Part shown: piece by piece, positions 52,138 to 61,370 of the stretch
Layout of the letters: every line of letters starts with the position of its first letter
How positions within the stretch are numbered: position 1 is the first letter of the stretch
Source of the DNA: CAYUZU01 sp964448675
GTDB taxonomy: Bacteria > Planctomycetota > Phycisphaerae > UBA1845 > Fen-1342
Assembly (NCBI GenBank): GCA_964448675.1
Contig: CAYUZU010000022.1
Span: 21,594 to 85,593 of the forward strand
Direction: 5' to 3'
Length of the DNA: 64,000 nt
Made by a program: the position numbers and the translations under genes
The notes under the pieces: model-generated
What the model saw: only the letters and a program-made list of their open reading frames with translations
Databases searched by the model: none
What the model was told of the DNA's origin: nothing

Positions 52138-54549
52138 ATGATGTCGGTGTTGCTTCCGGTAGCAACCGTCCTGGCGTGTGCGCTGCTGGTGTGCGTGTGG
52201 GTGCTGTGGCACCTGCGGGGCAAGGTCCGCGCCGTCGAATCCGCCCGGCAGCGCGAACAGGGGCGTGTGCACGACCTCGAGCATCTCGCACGCCGCAACG
52301 CCGCCATTCTCGAAAACGCGATGGACGGGTTCTTCGTCCTCGGTCGCGATTACCAGTTCATCGAGGTCAATCCCGCCTTCTGCCGCATGACCGGCTACAG
52401 CGAGGACGAGCTGCTCGCGATGAAGATGACCGACCTGGAGGTCGCCGCCGGCGCGGACGGCAGCAGCGATGTCGCCTACTGGCGCACGGGCCTGCATCAC
52501 TTCGCGACGTCTCATCGCCACAAAGACGGGCACATCATCCAGCTGGAGAGCTGCGTGGTTGTGCTGCGCGACAGCGAGCAGAAGATTCTGGTCGGCTTCG
52601 CGCGCGACGTCACCGAGCGTTACCGTGCGGAGCAGGCGTTGCGCGAAAGTGAGCGCCAGTACCGCAACCTGGTGGAGACCTCTCGTGACCTCATCTGGTC
52701 GCTCGACCTCGAGGGCCGCTGGACGTTCGTCAACAACGCCGCCCGCAGTATCTACGGCTACGACCCGGACGAGATGCTCGGCCGGCCGATCATGGACTTC
52801 ATCCGGCCCGAACGCGTGGAAGGCGCGCGTCAGATTCTCAGCGAGCTGCGCGACGGCAAGCCGCGGCTCAGCTTCGAAACCGAGCACACGCGCAAGGACG
52901 GCACCACCGTCAACCTGAGCTTCAACGCGATTCCGGTGCGCGACGACTACGGCAACGTCGTCGGCTCGACCGGCACCGCGACGGATGTCACGCTGCGCAA
53001 GCGGGCCGAGCGCTCGCTGCGCGAAGCGAACGATCGCTTCGAATCGCTGGTCGCCGGCATGCCGCTCGGCTACATCGTCTGGTCCAAGGATTTCAAGGTG
53101 CTGGAGTGGAACCCGGCCGCCAGTGCCATCTTCGGCTATTCGGCGGCCGAGGCCTACGGCCGCAAGGCCACCGACCTGATCGTGCCCAAGGAAGGCGAAC
53201 AGGCCTTCCACGGCATGAGCAAGTCGCTGCTGACCGGCACGGTGTGCGAGGGCAGCCTGCTGGTCAATTGCCGGCAGGACGGCGAGCGCATCAGTTGCGA
53301 GTGGTACAACACGGTGCTGCCGGACGCCGTCGGCGGCGTCCAGGCGGTGGCCACGATGGTGCGCGACGTTTCCGAGCGCGAGCGGCTCGAGACCCAGCTG
53401 CGCCAGTCGCAGAAGCTGGAGAGTCTGGGCGTGCTGGCCGGCGGGGTGGCGCACGATTTCAACAACCTGCTCGTAGGGATCATGGGCAACGCGTCGCTGG
53501 CCATCGAGCAGACGGGCGCGGATTCCCCGCTGCGGCCGATGCTCGACCGCATCGTCAACGCCAGCCAGCGCGCCACCGACCTCACGCAGCGCATGCTGGC
53601 CTATGCCGGCCGCGCCGCCTGCGACGTGAAGGTGATGGACCTCAACCAGCTCGTCGAGGAGCTGGCCGACTTCGCCAGCGCCGCGATTCCCAAGCGTGTC
53701 CAGCTGCGCATCAAGACGGCGGAGAAGCTGCCGCTGATCAAGGCCGACAGCGGCCAGGTGCAGCAGATCATCATGAACCTGCTCATCAACGCCGCCGAGG
53801 CGATCGGTCACGATGAGGGCAGCGTCAGCATCTCGACGTGGGAGGAAGCGCTGGACCGCGAGCAGATCGCGACGCAGTTTGCCGAGCACAAGATGGACCC
53901 GGGCACGTACGTGTGCCTCGAAGTGCGCGACACCGGATGCGGCATGTCGCCCGAAATCCTGACGCGTGTCTTCGACCCGTTCTTCACCACCAAGTTCGCC
54001 GGTCGCGGCCTGGGCCTGTCGGCGATCCTGGGCATCGTCCGCGCGCACCGCGGCGCCATTACGTTCTCCAGCGAGCTCGGCGCCGGCACCGTGTTCCGCG
54101 TGTTCCTGCCCGCGATCACGGCGAAGGAGCAAGCCCCAACCAGGCAGCGCCGCGCGCCGCGCGTGCCGCTGGACGCCACGGTACTGGTCATCGACGACGA
54201 GGAGGACGTGCGCGACGTGGTCGAAGCCGTGCTCAGCAGCCGCGGCATGACCGTGCTCGTGGCCGAGGATGGCCGGCGCGGCATCGAGGTGTTCCGTGAA
54301 CATGCGGACGAGGTCGATGCCGTGCTGCTCGACATCAACATGCCGGGCATGAATGGCGAAGCTGTCTTCCACCAGCTGCGGACCATCAAGCCCGACGTGC
54401 GCGTGATCCTGTCGACCGGCTACAGCGAGCAGGAGGCCGCGTCGCAGTTCGCCAACGCGTCGCTGGCGGGTTTCGTCAACAAGCCCTACACCGCGTCCGC
54501 GCTGGTCGAGAAGATCGGCGAGGCGCTCGACGCCCAGCCGACCGCGTAG
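52138..54549 (+). CDS. Hybrid sensor histidine kinase with three PAS domains and receiver
   Basis: 803 aa from ATG 52138 (GGAG upstream). One membrane helix (5-24), short coiled coil, PAS domains at about 50-165, 175-290 and 300-415, then HisKA with phospho-acceptor His439 (GGVAHDFNNLL), an HATPase domain with N, G1 and G2 boxes (NLLINAAEAIG, DTGCGM, GRGLGLSAI) and a C-terminal receiver with Asp732 (LLDINMPGMNG). Signals sensed are unknown; no separate DNA-binding regulator follows. Probably coexpressed with the Ser/Thr kinase, linking two phosphorylation systems. Confidence 0.93.
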   Translation: MMSVLLPVATVLACALLVCVWVLWHLRGKVRAVESARQREQGRVHDLEHLARRNAAILENAMDGFFVLGRDYQFIEVNPAFCRMTGYSEDELLAMKMTDLEVAAGADGSSDVAYWRTGLHHFATSHRHKDGHIIQLESCVVVLRDSEQKILVGFARDVTERYRAEQALRESERQYRNLVETSRDLIWSLDLEGRWTFVNNAARSIYGYDPDEMLGRPIMDFIRPERVEGARQILSELRDGKPRLSFETEHTRKDGTTVNLSFNAIPVRDDYGNVVGSTGTATDVTLRKRAERSLREANDRFESLVAGMPLGYIVWSKDFKVLEWNPAASAIFGYSAAEAYGRKATDLIVPKEGEQAFHGMSKSLLTGTVCEGSLLVNCRQDGERISCEWYNTVLPDAVGGVQAVATMVRDVSERERLETQLRQSQKLESLGVLAGGVAHDFNNLLVGIMGNASLAIEQTGADSPLRPMLDRIVNASQRATDLTQRMLAYAGRAACDVKVMDLNQLVEELADFASAAIPKRVQLRIKTAEKLPLIKADSGQVQQIIMNLLINAAEAIGHDEGSVSISTWEEALDREQIATQFAEHKMDPGTYVCLEVRDTGCGMSPEILTRVFDPFFTTKFAGRGLGLSAILGIVRAHRGAITFSSELGAGTVFRVFLPAITAKEQAPTRQRRAPRVPLDATVLVIDDEEDVRDVVEAVLSSRGMTVLVAEDGRRGIEVFREHADEVDAVLLDINMPGMNGEAVFHQLRTIKPDVRVILSTGYSEQEAASQFANASLAGFVNKPYTASALVEKIGEALDAQPTA

Positions 54550-54707
54550 GTGCGCGCGGCGCGATCGACGTTTCGATAGGGAATGATCTGGGGTAGGGCG
54601 GGTTCTACCCGCCGGTATGGTCTGCGGCGCGCGGCTTGCATCCCGCGGGACTGCCGGCGTTCGTTTGCCGGGGCGCGACGTACTCGTCGCCGACGTGTGG
54701 GGGCGCG

Positions 54708-54945
54708 GTGATCATCGGCGAGATCATTGAGGGGTTGATCGGCTGGGTGGTCGAGGGCGTGGGACGCGTTGCCAGCGGTGTTGTGGGAGAGGTCCGCGAA
54801 CTGCGCCGCCGGCGCGAGATGAAACGCCGCGCCGCCCGGGGCCACTGCCCCGATCTGCGATTACAACCTCACTGGCAACATGAGCGGCGTGTGTCCCGAG
54901 CGCGGCAGCGCCCTCTCGCGGCGTGGTAAGCGCAGGGGAACATAG
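54708..54945 (+). pseudogene. Small zinc-ribbon membrane protein, frameshifted
   Basis: GTG 54708 opens VIIGEIIEGLIGWVVEGVGR, an amphipathic helix, then a basic stretch to RGHCP. At about 54850-54860 the frame must shift by one base to continue as CDYNLTGNMSGVCPE and end at TAG 54943. Joined, this gives the CPxCxYxLTGxxSGVCPEC ribbon common at the C-terminus of Phycisphaerae membrane proteins, with the last Cys replaced by Arg. Either a decayed gene or a single-base sequencing error. No other gene in 54550-55130. Confidence 0.55.
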
Positions 54946-55130
54946 CCGCCTCGCGCACCGCGAGCGCCGTTTTACCTGCATTCGAAGAAGACCCGTGGCC
55001 TGGCGGCAAGGGGGTGCATTTGGCGGGCGGATCCCCACCCGACGCGTCGTCATCACGCGTCCACCGACGCCCGATGCGCCGTCAACCGCTGCCGGGCAAA
55101 GCAGAGCGATGCTCTACCCACCGCCGACCA

Positions 55131-55766
55131 TCACGGGCGCGGCAGCTGCACCTGGCACGTATCCTGGGCCGAGACGACGCGTTTGGTGAGAAAATCGACG
55201 AAGACCACGCGTACGGTGATCTCCTCGTGGGCGGGCGGCCCCTTGGGCCAGGGGCACTTGATGGTGTAATGATCCGTCAGGAACTTCCCGTGCCACAGCT
55301 TGCCGACCTCATCCGCCGGCACCCGGTACGCGCCGATGAAGTTGCGATTGGGTGGGGCGGCCAGGTCGTAGAGCTGGATGGTGATGTCGCCGGCGACCTT
55401 GATCGTGTCACCTTCGCGATCGACGGGCCGCAGGTACACGGTGACGCCGTCGTCGCCCGGCTTGTCGTCGTAGTCGGCCCCGCCGGTGAGCTTGTCGATG
55501 ACGATGCGCTCGGGGTAGAAGATCTTGTCGAGGTCGGCCTTGCTGATCCCGCGCGCGGTCGTGAGCTGCTGTTCGAGCTCGGCGATTGCGGCCTGCTGCG
55601 CTTCAAGCCGCTGCTCGCGCTCGCGCAGCTGCTCTTCGAGGCGCACGACCCGACGGCGCAGGTCGGTCTGGCCGGTGGTATCGCAGCCGAGCGGCGCCAG
55701 GAGCAGGAGAAAACCGCCCAGCAGCGCTGGCCAGCGGCGCCTGTGCTGCGGGGCGGTTGGTGTCAT
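55131..55766 (-). CDS. Lipoprotein with coiled coil
   Basis: 211 aa. Signal peptide with lipobox LAPLGC (Cys28). Residues 35-72 are a heptad coiled coil (LRRRVVRLEEQLREREQRLEAQ). The remainder is a beta-rich domain (IVIDKLTGG...VTVYLRPVD...ITIQLYDL) resembling a small beta sandwich. Known as a recurring planctomycete lipoprotein type to judge by pattern, function unknown. Lies 15 bp downstream of the second clpP, possibly at the end of the tig-clpP operon. Confidence 0.7.
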   Translation of the reverse strand: MTPTAPQHRRRWPALLGGFLLLLAPLGCDTTGQTDLRRRVVRLEEQLREREQRLEAQQAAIAELEQQLTTARGISKADLDKIFYPERIVIDKLTGGADYDDKPGDDGVTVYLRPVDREGDTIKVAGDITIQLYDLAAPPNRNFIGAYRVPADEVGKLWHGKFLTDHYTIKCPWPKGPPAHEEITVRVVFVDFLTKRVVSAQDTCQVQLPRP

Positions 55767-55781
55767 GACGCTGGTCCTTGT

Positions 55782-56429
55782 CTACTCGACCGGTCGGATC
55801 GAGGGCGATTCGCCGGTCTGGGGCATGGCCTCGAGCACCTTGTCGGCAAGGCCGTAGGCCACCGCCTGCTCGGCGTCCATCCAGTTGTTGCGATCGCAAT
55901 CGGTCGTAATCTGCTCGACTGTCTTGCCGGTGTGCTGCGCGAGGATCGTGTAGAGCTGCTTCTGGGTGCGCATCATCTCGTCCAGCTCGATCTTGATATC
56001 GGTCGCCGGGCCGCGCGCGCCACCCAGCGGCTGGTGGATCATGACGCGTGCGTGCGGCAGGACATAGCGCTTGCCCTTGGCACCGGCCGTCGCGAGCACC
56101 GCCGCCATGCTGGCCGCAGCGCCGATGACGTACGTCGCGACCGGGCAGGGCAGAAACTGCATCGTGTCGTAGATGCCCATACCGCTGTAGACCGACCCGC
56201 CGGGCGAGCTGATGTACAAGTGGATGTCCGCCTTCTTGTCTTCGTTGGCGAGGAACAGCATCTGGGCGATGACGACGTTGGACAGGTCGGAGTCGACCTC
56301 GTCGCCGAGGAAGATGATGCGGTCCTTGAGCAACCGCGAGTAGATATCGTACGAACGTTCGGCGCGGCCCTCGCGTTCGACGACGATCGGAATGAGTTGT
56401 GATCTCGTCATGCCTGGTTGGCCTCTCAT
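55782..56429 (-). CDS. clpP: ClpP protease subunit (second copy)
   Basis: 215 aa serine peptidase subunit of the Clp protease. Catalytic Ser107 (GAAASMAAV), His132 (MIHQP) and an Asp within TDCDRNNWM. PHARVMIHQPLGG and FLANEDKKADIHLYISSPGG are family-typical. ATG 56429 overlaps the stop of the first clpP (ATGA), so they are made together. Asn instead of Phe in the usual DRDxFM (here DRNNWM) near the Asp is a small deviation. Confidence 0.93.
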   Translation of the reverse strand: MRGQPGMTRSQLIPIVVEREGRAERSYDIYSRLLKDRIIFLGDEVDSDLSNVVIAQMLFLANEDKKADIHLYISSPGGSVYSGMGIYDTMQFLPCPVATYVIGAAASMAAVLATAGAKGKRYVLPHARVMIHQPLGGARGPATDIKIELDEMMRTQKQLYTILAQHTGKTVEQITTDCDRNNWMDAEQAVAYGLADKVLEAMPQTGESPSIRPVE

Positions 56430-57070
56430 TTACCCTTCTTCTTGTCGGGTTTGCCTTCTTCGAGGATCTCGTCGATCAGTCCGTAGCCCTTGGCCTCCTC
56501 GGCGCTCATGTAGCGGTCGCGCTCGATGTCCTGGCCGATCTGCTCGACCGACTTGCCGGTGTGCTCGGCCAGGATGCCGGCGAGGGTCTTCTTGATGCGC
56601 AGGATCTCGTCGGCCTGGATGCGCATGTCGGACGCCTGGCCGCCGACATAACCCCACGGCTGGTGGATCATGATCTTGGCATGGGGCAGGGCGAAACGCT
56701 TGCCCTTGGTGCCCGCGGCGAGGATCAGGGCGGCGCCGCTGCTGGCCGCGCCGACGCAGTACGTCGCGACGTCGCAGTTCAGGAAGCGCATCGTGTCGTA
56801 GATGGCCAGCGTGTCGTCGATATCGCCGCCGGGGCAGTTGATGTACAGGTGGATGTCCTGGTCGCGCTTCACCGACTGCAGGTAGAGCATGCTCTTGATG
56901 ATGTGCGAGCACACGGTGTTGCTGTTGACGGTAATACGCGGGTCCAGCGGCAGGTCGAGGAAGATGATCCGGTTGTCCAGGAGCATCTCGTTGAGGCCCA
57001 TCTGCCGCCAGGCCTGGTAACCGCCCCCACTCTGTGCGCGGGGGCCTTCGTGATCCGGCCAGAATGCCAT
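56426..57070 (-). CDS. clpP: ClpP protease subunit (first copy)
   Basis: 214 aa from ATG 57070 with AAGGAG upstream. Ser110 (VGAASSGAALI; Met replaced by Ser after the catalytic Ser), His136 (IMIHQPWG), Asp in QDIERDRYM; YINCPGGDIDDTLAIYDTM matches the family. Differs from the second copy by an N-terminal extension of about 20 residues (PDHEGPRAQSGGGYQAWRQ). Two different ClpP in one operon often form a mixed tetradecamer. Downstream of tig. Confidence 0.93.
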   Translation of the reverse strand: MAFWPDHEGPRAQSGGGYQAWRQMGLNEMLLDNRIIFLDLPLDPRITVNSNTVCSHIIKSMLYLQSVKRDQDIHLYINCPGGDIDDTLAIYDTMRFLNCDVATYCVGAASSGAALILAAGTKGKRFALPHAKIMIHQPWGYVGGQASDMRIQADEILRIKKTLAGILAEHTGKSVEQIGQDIERDRYMSAEEAKGYGLIDEILEEGKPDKKKGK

Positions 57071-57162
57071 GGATTCTCCTTCGCTGCCCGACAGGGCCCG
57101 GCAACCCGCTACGGAGCCGCCGACGCGCTCGTCACTGCCGGCCGGCACTTGTTGGAACCGCC

Positions 57163-58665
57163 TCATTCCGATCCCTTTTCGGTTTTCTTGGTGGTCTTCT
57201 TCTTGGTTTTCTTCTTGCCTGCGTCGTCGTCATCCTTCTCATCGGCGGCTGCGTCGACGAACTTGGCATCCTCCAGCAACTGGGCAATGCACTTGTTCTG
57301 GCGGATCTGCTCGACGAGCTGGTTGAGCAGGCCGCGGCCCTGGAGGTCGTCGCGCACGCGGTCGAAGCGCCGGTTGTAGAGCCGCGCGATGCGGGCAATC
57401 TCGGTGTTGACCTCTTCGTCGGTCACGTGCACGCCGAGCTCGTCGGCCACCTTGTCGAGGATGAAGCCCAGCCTGAGCTCGGTGGCGACCCGCTCCTTCG
57501 CGGAGGTGCGCATCTCGTCGATGTGCGCCTCGATCTCGCTCACCGGCATGCCACGTTGCTGGAGATCGATCACCTCGCGCATGACGGCGCGCTCGGTCTG
57601 GCGGCTGGAGAACTTCTCGGGCAGCTCGAGCTTGGTGTGCTCGAGCAGGTAGTCCTCGACCTGCCCGCGCTTGGCCCGCTCGAGCATCTGGTCGCGTTCC
57701 GACTCCATCTGTGCCGCGACGTCCTCGCGCAGCTCCTGCTCCGACTCGAAGCCCCACGCCTCGCGGAACTCGTCCAGCGGCTGCGGCACCAGGCGCTTGA
57801 CCTCGTGTACCTTGAACGCGAACGTCGCCGACTTGCCGCGCAGATCGGCCCGTTCGTAGTCGTCCGGCACGGTGCCTGCCGCGGTGACGGTGTCACCGGT
57901 CTTGACACCCTTGAGCTGCTCGCCGAGGTCGGACAGCTCGATGCCGTCCAGCCAGGTGCCGCGCACGCCGAGCGGGACGCTCTCTTCGCGCTTGATCTCC
58001 TGGCCATCGACGTTGAGGACCCAGTCGACGGTGACCTGGTCGTCGGCACCGGCGGGTTCCTCGACCGGCTGCAGGTGCCCGCGCATCTTGCGCTGGCGGA
58101 GGATCTGCTCGTCGATCATCTCGTCAGTGACCTTGATATCGGGCGCCTTGATCTCGATGCCCTTGAGGTCGGGCAGCTCGAAGTCGGGCTTCAGCTCCAA
58201 CTCACAGGTATAAGAGAAGTCGCCCTCTTCCGGGAGCTTCAACTGCTCCAGCGCCTCGCCGATATCGACCAGCTTGACCCCGCCGTCGCTTTCGATGCGG
58301 AACAGCGGGTCGCCGAGCACGTCGAGCTCGTTGTTCTCGGTGGCGGCGTAGAACGACTGGCCGACGATCGAGGTGACCAGCGACTCGCGAACGTCGCTGC
58401 CGAAGCGCTTCTCGATCAGCCGCCGCGGCGCGCGGCCCTTGCGAAAGCCCGGCACCTGGGCATCCGTCATGAGCTCGGCGTAGTTGTGCTCCATGTGGTC
58501 GGCGATGACCTTGGCCGGCACCGTGACGTGCATCTCCTTGCGGAGCACGCCGATGTCCTTCAGATCGGCCTTGACCTCTTTCTTGAGCTCTTCGAGCAGG
58601 CGGTCGGCATCTTCCTGTGCCTTGTCCCAGTCCTGCGTGCCGCCGGCTGCGCCTGGAATATCCAT
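57163..58665 (-). CDS. tig: Trigger factor
   Basis: Ribosome-bound chaperone and peptidyl-prolyl isomerase. 500 aa: ribosome-binding domain containing GFRKGRAPRRLIEKRFG (about 75-91; the usual signature is GFRxGKxP), a PPIase-like domain (about 195-285) and a long helical chaperone domain. The Lys/Asp-rich tail (470-500, KKKTKKKTTKKTEK) is an unusual extension. CGGAG lies before ATG 58665. Order tig-clpP-clpP is conserved in many bacteria. Confidence 0.93.
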   Translation of the reverse strand: MDIPGAAGGTQDWDKAQEDADRLLEELKKEVKADLKDIGVLRKEMHVTVPAKVIADHMEHNYAELMTDAQVPGFRKGRAPRRLIEKRFGSDVRESLVTSIVGQSFYAATENNELDVLGDPLFRIESDGGVKLVDIGEALEQLKLPEEGDFSYTCELELKPDFELPDLKGIEIKAPDIKVTDEMIDEQILRQRKMRGHLQPVEEPAGADDQVTVDWVLNVDGQEIKREESVPLGVRGTWLDGIELSDLGEQLKGVKTGDTVTAAGTVPDDYERADLRGKSATFAFKVHEVKRLVPQPLDEFREAWGFESEQELREDVAAQMESERDQMLERAKRGQVEDYLLEHTKLELPEKFSSRQTERAVMREVIDLQQRGMPVSEIEAHIDEMRTSAKERVATELRLGFILDKVADELGVHVTDEEVNTEIARIARLYNRRFDRVRDDLQGRGLLNQLVEQIRQNKCIAQLLEDAKFVDAAADEKDDDDAGKKKTKKKTTKKTEKGSE

Positions 58666-58733
58666 GATCTTCTCCGCAAAATGTCGGGTTCGGGCCGCCG
58701 CGCGGCGTCAGGCGTCTGCGCAGCGGGCTGCGC

Positions 58734-58925
58734 TTACATGAGCGCGGTGTCGCTGATCTCGCCCCCGAAGAGCACGGTGACGATCAGGCTCAGCCAGCGC
58801 GACAGGAACTCGGTGAACAGGCTGGCGAAGTTCACCATCGACAGGCCCTGCAGCCAGCCGAAGGTCACCGCGCCCGAGGACAGAAGCAGACACCACTTGC
58901 GGCAGCGAATCCACTGAGGCTGCAT
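58734..58925 (-). CDS. Small hydrophobic protein (63 aa)
   Basis: AAGGAG 8 bp before ATG 58925 makes it a real gene candidate. Residues 1-10 are basic (MQPQWIRCRK), 11-22 hydrophobic, and 41-58 (FLSRWLSLIVTVLFG) a second hydrophobic helix. Resembles the small exported or membrane peptides scattered in Phycisphaerae genomes. Lies between tig and the 58966 gene on the same strand. No function assigned. Confidence 0.6.
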   Translation of the reverse strand: MQPQWIRCRKWCLLLSSGAVTFGWLQGLSMVNFASLFTEFLSRWLSLIVTVLFGGEISDTALM

Positions 58926-58965
58926 TGCGTCACTCCTTGCAGGCGGCGCCCGGCGCCGCGCGAGC

Positions 58966-60090
58966 CTACTGCTTGATCAACTCTACGTTAGCGCGCGGGA
59001 GCGTGGCCCGCTCGCCATTTTCGAATTCCACCTCGAGCACGCGGACACGCGTCTCGCTCGTCAGCCGCGCCAACTCCACGGGCAGGCCGACGCACTTGCC
59101 GATCCGGCCGAAGTACGGATTGCGAATCGCCCGCAGCGGCGTGCCGATTTCGAGGGTGGCCTGGGGCTCGCTGGCGCCGCCGCCGTCGGCCGCGGTATCG
59201 TCCAGCGGGATGACGAGCTCGGGGCGGATCACCCCGGCGCGGATCTGCGTGGCGCCATTGATGCTGGCGAGCAGGCCGGCGCGTTTCTGGAGCAACGCGA
59301 ACGTCGCATGGGCCATGCGGATCTCGCCGAAGCCCTCGGTGATCACGAGCGTGACGCCCAGGGTCTCCTCGCCGGTGATGGCCACGCCCAGTTCGTAGCC
59401 GAGGAAGTTGCGCAGGTCGGCGTCGTCGAGGCCGCCGGCGACGATGCCGCGCACGCCGTGCTCGACGGCGGCCTTGACCGCCGCGGCGGTGACGAGGCTG
59501 CCGCCGACGATGATCTTGTCGCGGTGCTGGGGGCCGATGCGGTCGGCGTCGAGGACCTGCTCGGGGCGGTCGACGACGACCTCGAGCACGCCCAAGGCTT
59601 CCGGGCCGATGCCGAAGATGCCCTGGATGAAGGTGCCGCGGATTTCGACAGTGGCAGATTCCTCGGGCTGCACGTCGACGATCTTGCCGCGCGCGTATGC
59701 CGTCTTGCGCAGCGCGGTGGGCCGGCCACGGATGATGACCTGTCCCGTCACGCTCGAGATCGATTCGATCGTGCCTTCGATGGGGGCGCGGGCCTCGCTC
59801 TTGAACAGGCCGAACAGGCCCTTGGTGCGGGCGAACGGCTCGTTTTCGGCGACGGGATCCCCCTCTTGTTTCAACAGGATTTCGGGCAGCTCCTCCGGCG
59901 CGATGCCGAGCTTGCCGACGACGTTGATGGGCTTGACGTCGCCGGGCAGGCTGGTCTCGGCCACGACGTCATCGGCCTGGACGGACTGGCCGACCGCGAC
60001 GAGCACCTGCCCCTTGAGCGGGAGGCGTCGTACCTTGCGGATGACCGTGTTCTCCGCGACCGACAAGCCGGGTGTGTAGGCGTAACCCAT
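58966..60090 (-). CDS. Conserved unknown protein with lipoyl-like barrel segments
   Basis: 374 aa from ATG 60090. N-terminal 150 residues contain two barrel-sandwich sentences: LPLKGQVLVAVGQSVQADDVVAET and ARAPIEGTIESISSVTGQVIIRG, as found in biotinyl/lipoyl-like domains but without the modified Lys. Then GIVAGGLDDADLRNFLG and GVTLVITEGFGEIRMA form an alpha/beta middle, and the C-terminus has an SH3-like PYFGRIGKCVGLP...VRVLEVEFENG segment. Relatives occur widely as conserved hypotheticals. No enzyme motif seen. Confidence 0.7.
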   Translation of the reverse strand: MGYAYTPGLSVAENTVIRKVRRLPLKGQVLVAVGQSVQADDVVAETSLPGDVKPINVVGKLGIAPEELPEILLKQEGDPVAENEPFARTKGLFGLFKSEARAPIEGTIESISSVTGQVIIRGRPTALRKTAYARGKIVDVQPEESATVEIRGTFIQGIFGIGPEALGVLEVVVDRPEQVLDADRIGPQHRDKIIVGGSLVTAAAVKAAVEHGVRGIVAGGLDDADLRNFLGYELGVAITGEETLGVTLVITEGFGEIRMAHATFALLQKRAGLLASINGATQIRAGVIRPELVIPLDDTAADGGGASEPQATLEIGTPLRAIRNPYFGRIGKCVGLPVELARLTSETRVRVLEVEFENGERATLPRANVELIKQ

Positions 60091-60623
60091 ACCGTCCGTT
60101 CCATCGCTGCCCGTGACCGCCTGCTGGCCATCATCGGCCGGCGGACCCCGTACGTTAAACCCTCCCGGGGCCCTGTCAAGCCGGGGTGGTGTCGGGGCCC
60201 GGGTGCGCGGCGGCCGGATTGCACGAGAGAAATCCGCCGATGCGCAGAATCGACCGGCGGCGGCAGTGCGCACATATGGCGGGCCGCGGCGCAAGAGCCG
60301 CGTCTATCGCCGGCCGTTCCGAGAATGCATGCCGCGCGGTGTGTGCCGGCGCCGGGGTCGGTCCGGCGGTCCGCGCAATTCGCGCAGGCCCTGAAAACAG
60401 GGGAAAATCGGCCACAGGCCGCCTCTCAAGCGACTGAAAACAAGCCCCCGATACCAACGCGCGAGCACGCTGGTGAGCAGGATGGCTCAGCCGGCGTCGA
60501 GGCGTGAAAGACCCGTGACCGGTGGCATGGATGCTCCGGCTGCACAGGTGTGTATGGCTCGTCGTCCCTGCGGGGTTGTCGCGTGGAGGTTGCGACCGGC
60601 GGGCGCAGTTCGGAGACGTAGCA
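60091..60623. other. Divergent intergenic region (530 bp)
   Basis: No convincing ORF. A minus-strand promoter for the 58966-60090 gene is likely: TTGACA (60179-60174), 16 bp, TAACGT (60157-60152). Nothing resembling a cobalamin riboswitch was recognised ahead of the B12-binding protein. Confidence 0.5.
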
Positions 60624-61346
60624 ATGCCCGAGCCCTTCCTGATTCGTTACATGCAGCCCCTGCTGGCCGGCCGCCGGGCCGAGTGTTTCGACCTGGTGCA
60701 CCAGGCGGTCCGCGAGGGCACGCCCGCGGACGAATTGCTGTGCGACGTGGTCTGGCCGTCGCTGGCACAGATCGAACGCCTGTACAACGACGACCGCATC
60801 AACAGCGCCGTCGAGCACATGGCCTACCGCATCAACCGCACCGTGGCCGATCAGCTCCAGCCCCATCTGCCACGCAACACCGCCAAGGGCAAACGCGTCG
60901 TGGTCGCGTGCGCCGACCACGAAGGCGAAGAGCTCGGCGCCCAGATGATGGCCGATCTGTTCCAGTCCGACGGCTGGGAGGTCTTCTTTGTCGGCGGTGG
61001 CGTGCCGGACGACGAGATTCTCAGCATGGTCGGGCAGCTGCGCCCGCACCTGCTGCTGATCTTCGGCGCCCATCCCGAGGCGGTCGCCAACACCCGCGCC
61101 ATGATCGAACGCATCCGCGACATCGGCGTGTGCCCGACGATGAACATCATGGTCACCGGCGGCATCTTCAATCGCGCCGACGGCCTCTGGCAGGAAGTCG
61201 GGGCCGACGCGTTCTGCGGGCAGCCGCGCGCCGTGGTCGCCGCCGCCAACGAGATGGGCCCGCGCGAGCCGCACGCCCCCCGCATGGGCATCGTCAAGAA
61301 GCGCCGCCGCCGCCGCAAGAACCAGGCGGCGCCGGCCGGGGTCTGA
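60624..61346 (+). CDS. Cobalamin-binding-domain protein
   Basis: 240 aa from ATG 60624 (CGGAG upstream). Helical cap domain (1-85) followed by a Rossmann B12-binding fold: VVVACADHEGEELGAQMMADLFQSDGWEV (about 92-120), VPDDEI, LLLIFGAH and MVTGGIFN near the end. This is the MerR/photoreceptor type (B12-binding-2 + B12-binding) without an HTH. The usual D-x-H-x2-G or E-x-H-x-L-G motif is changed to DHEGEELG, so the cobalt-ligating His is not in standard position. Basic tail (KKRRRRRKN) could touch nucleic acid. Confidence 0.75.
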   Translation: MPEPFLIRYMQPLLAGRRAECFDLVHQAVREGTPADELLCDVVWPSLAQIERLYNDDRINSAVEHMAYRINRTVADQLQPHLPRNTAKGKRVVVACADHEGEELGAQMMADLFQSDGWEVFFVGGGVPDDEILSMVGQLRPHLLLIFGAHPEAVANTRAMIERIRDIGVCPTMNIMVTGGIFNRADGLWQEVGADAFCGQPRAVVAAANEMGPREPHAPRMGIVKKRRRRRKNQAAPAGV

Positions 61347-61370
61347 CGGCGCCGGGGTGGTCGTCCGGGC

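Noticed and set aside
60091..60623. Cobalamin riboswitch ahead of the B12-binding gene
   Set aside because: No B12-box-like consensus with supporting stems could be recognised.
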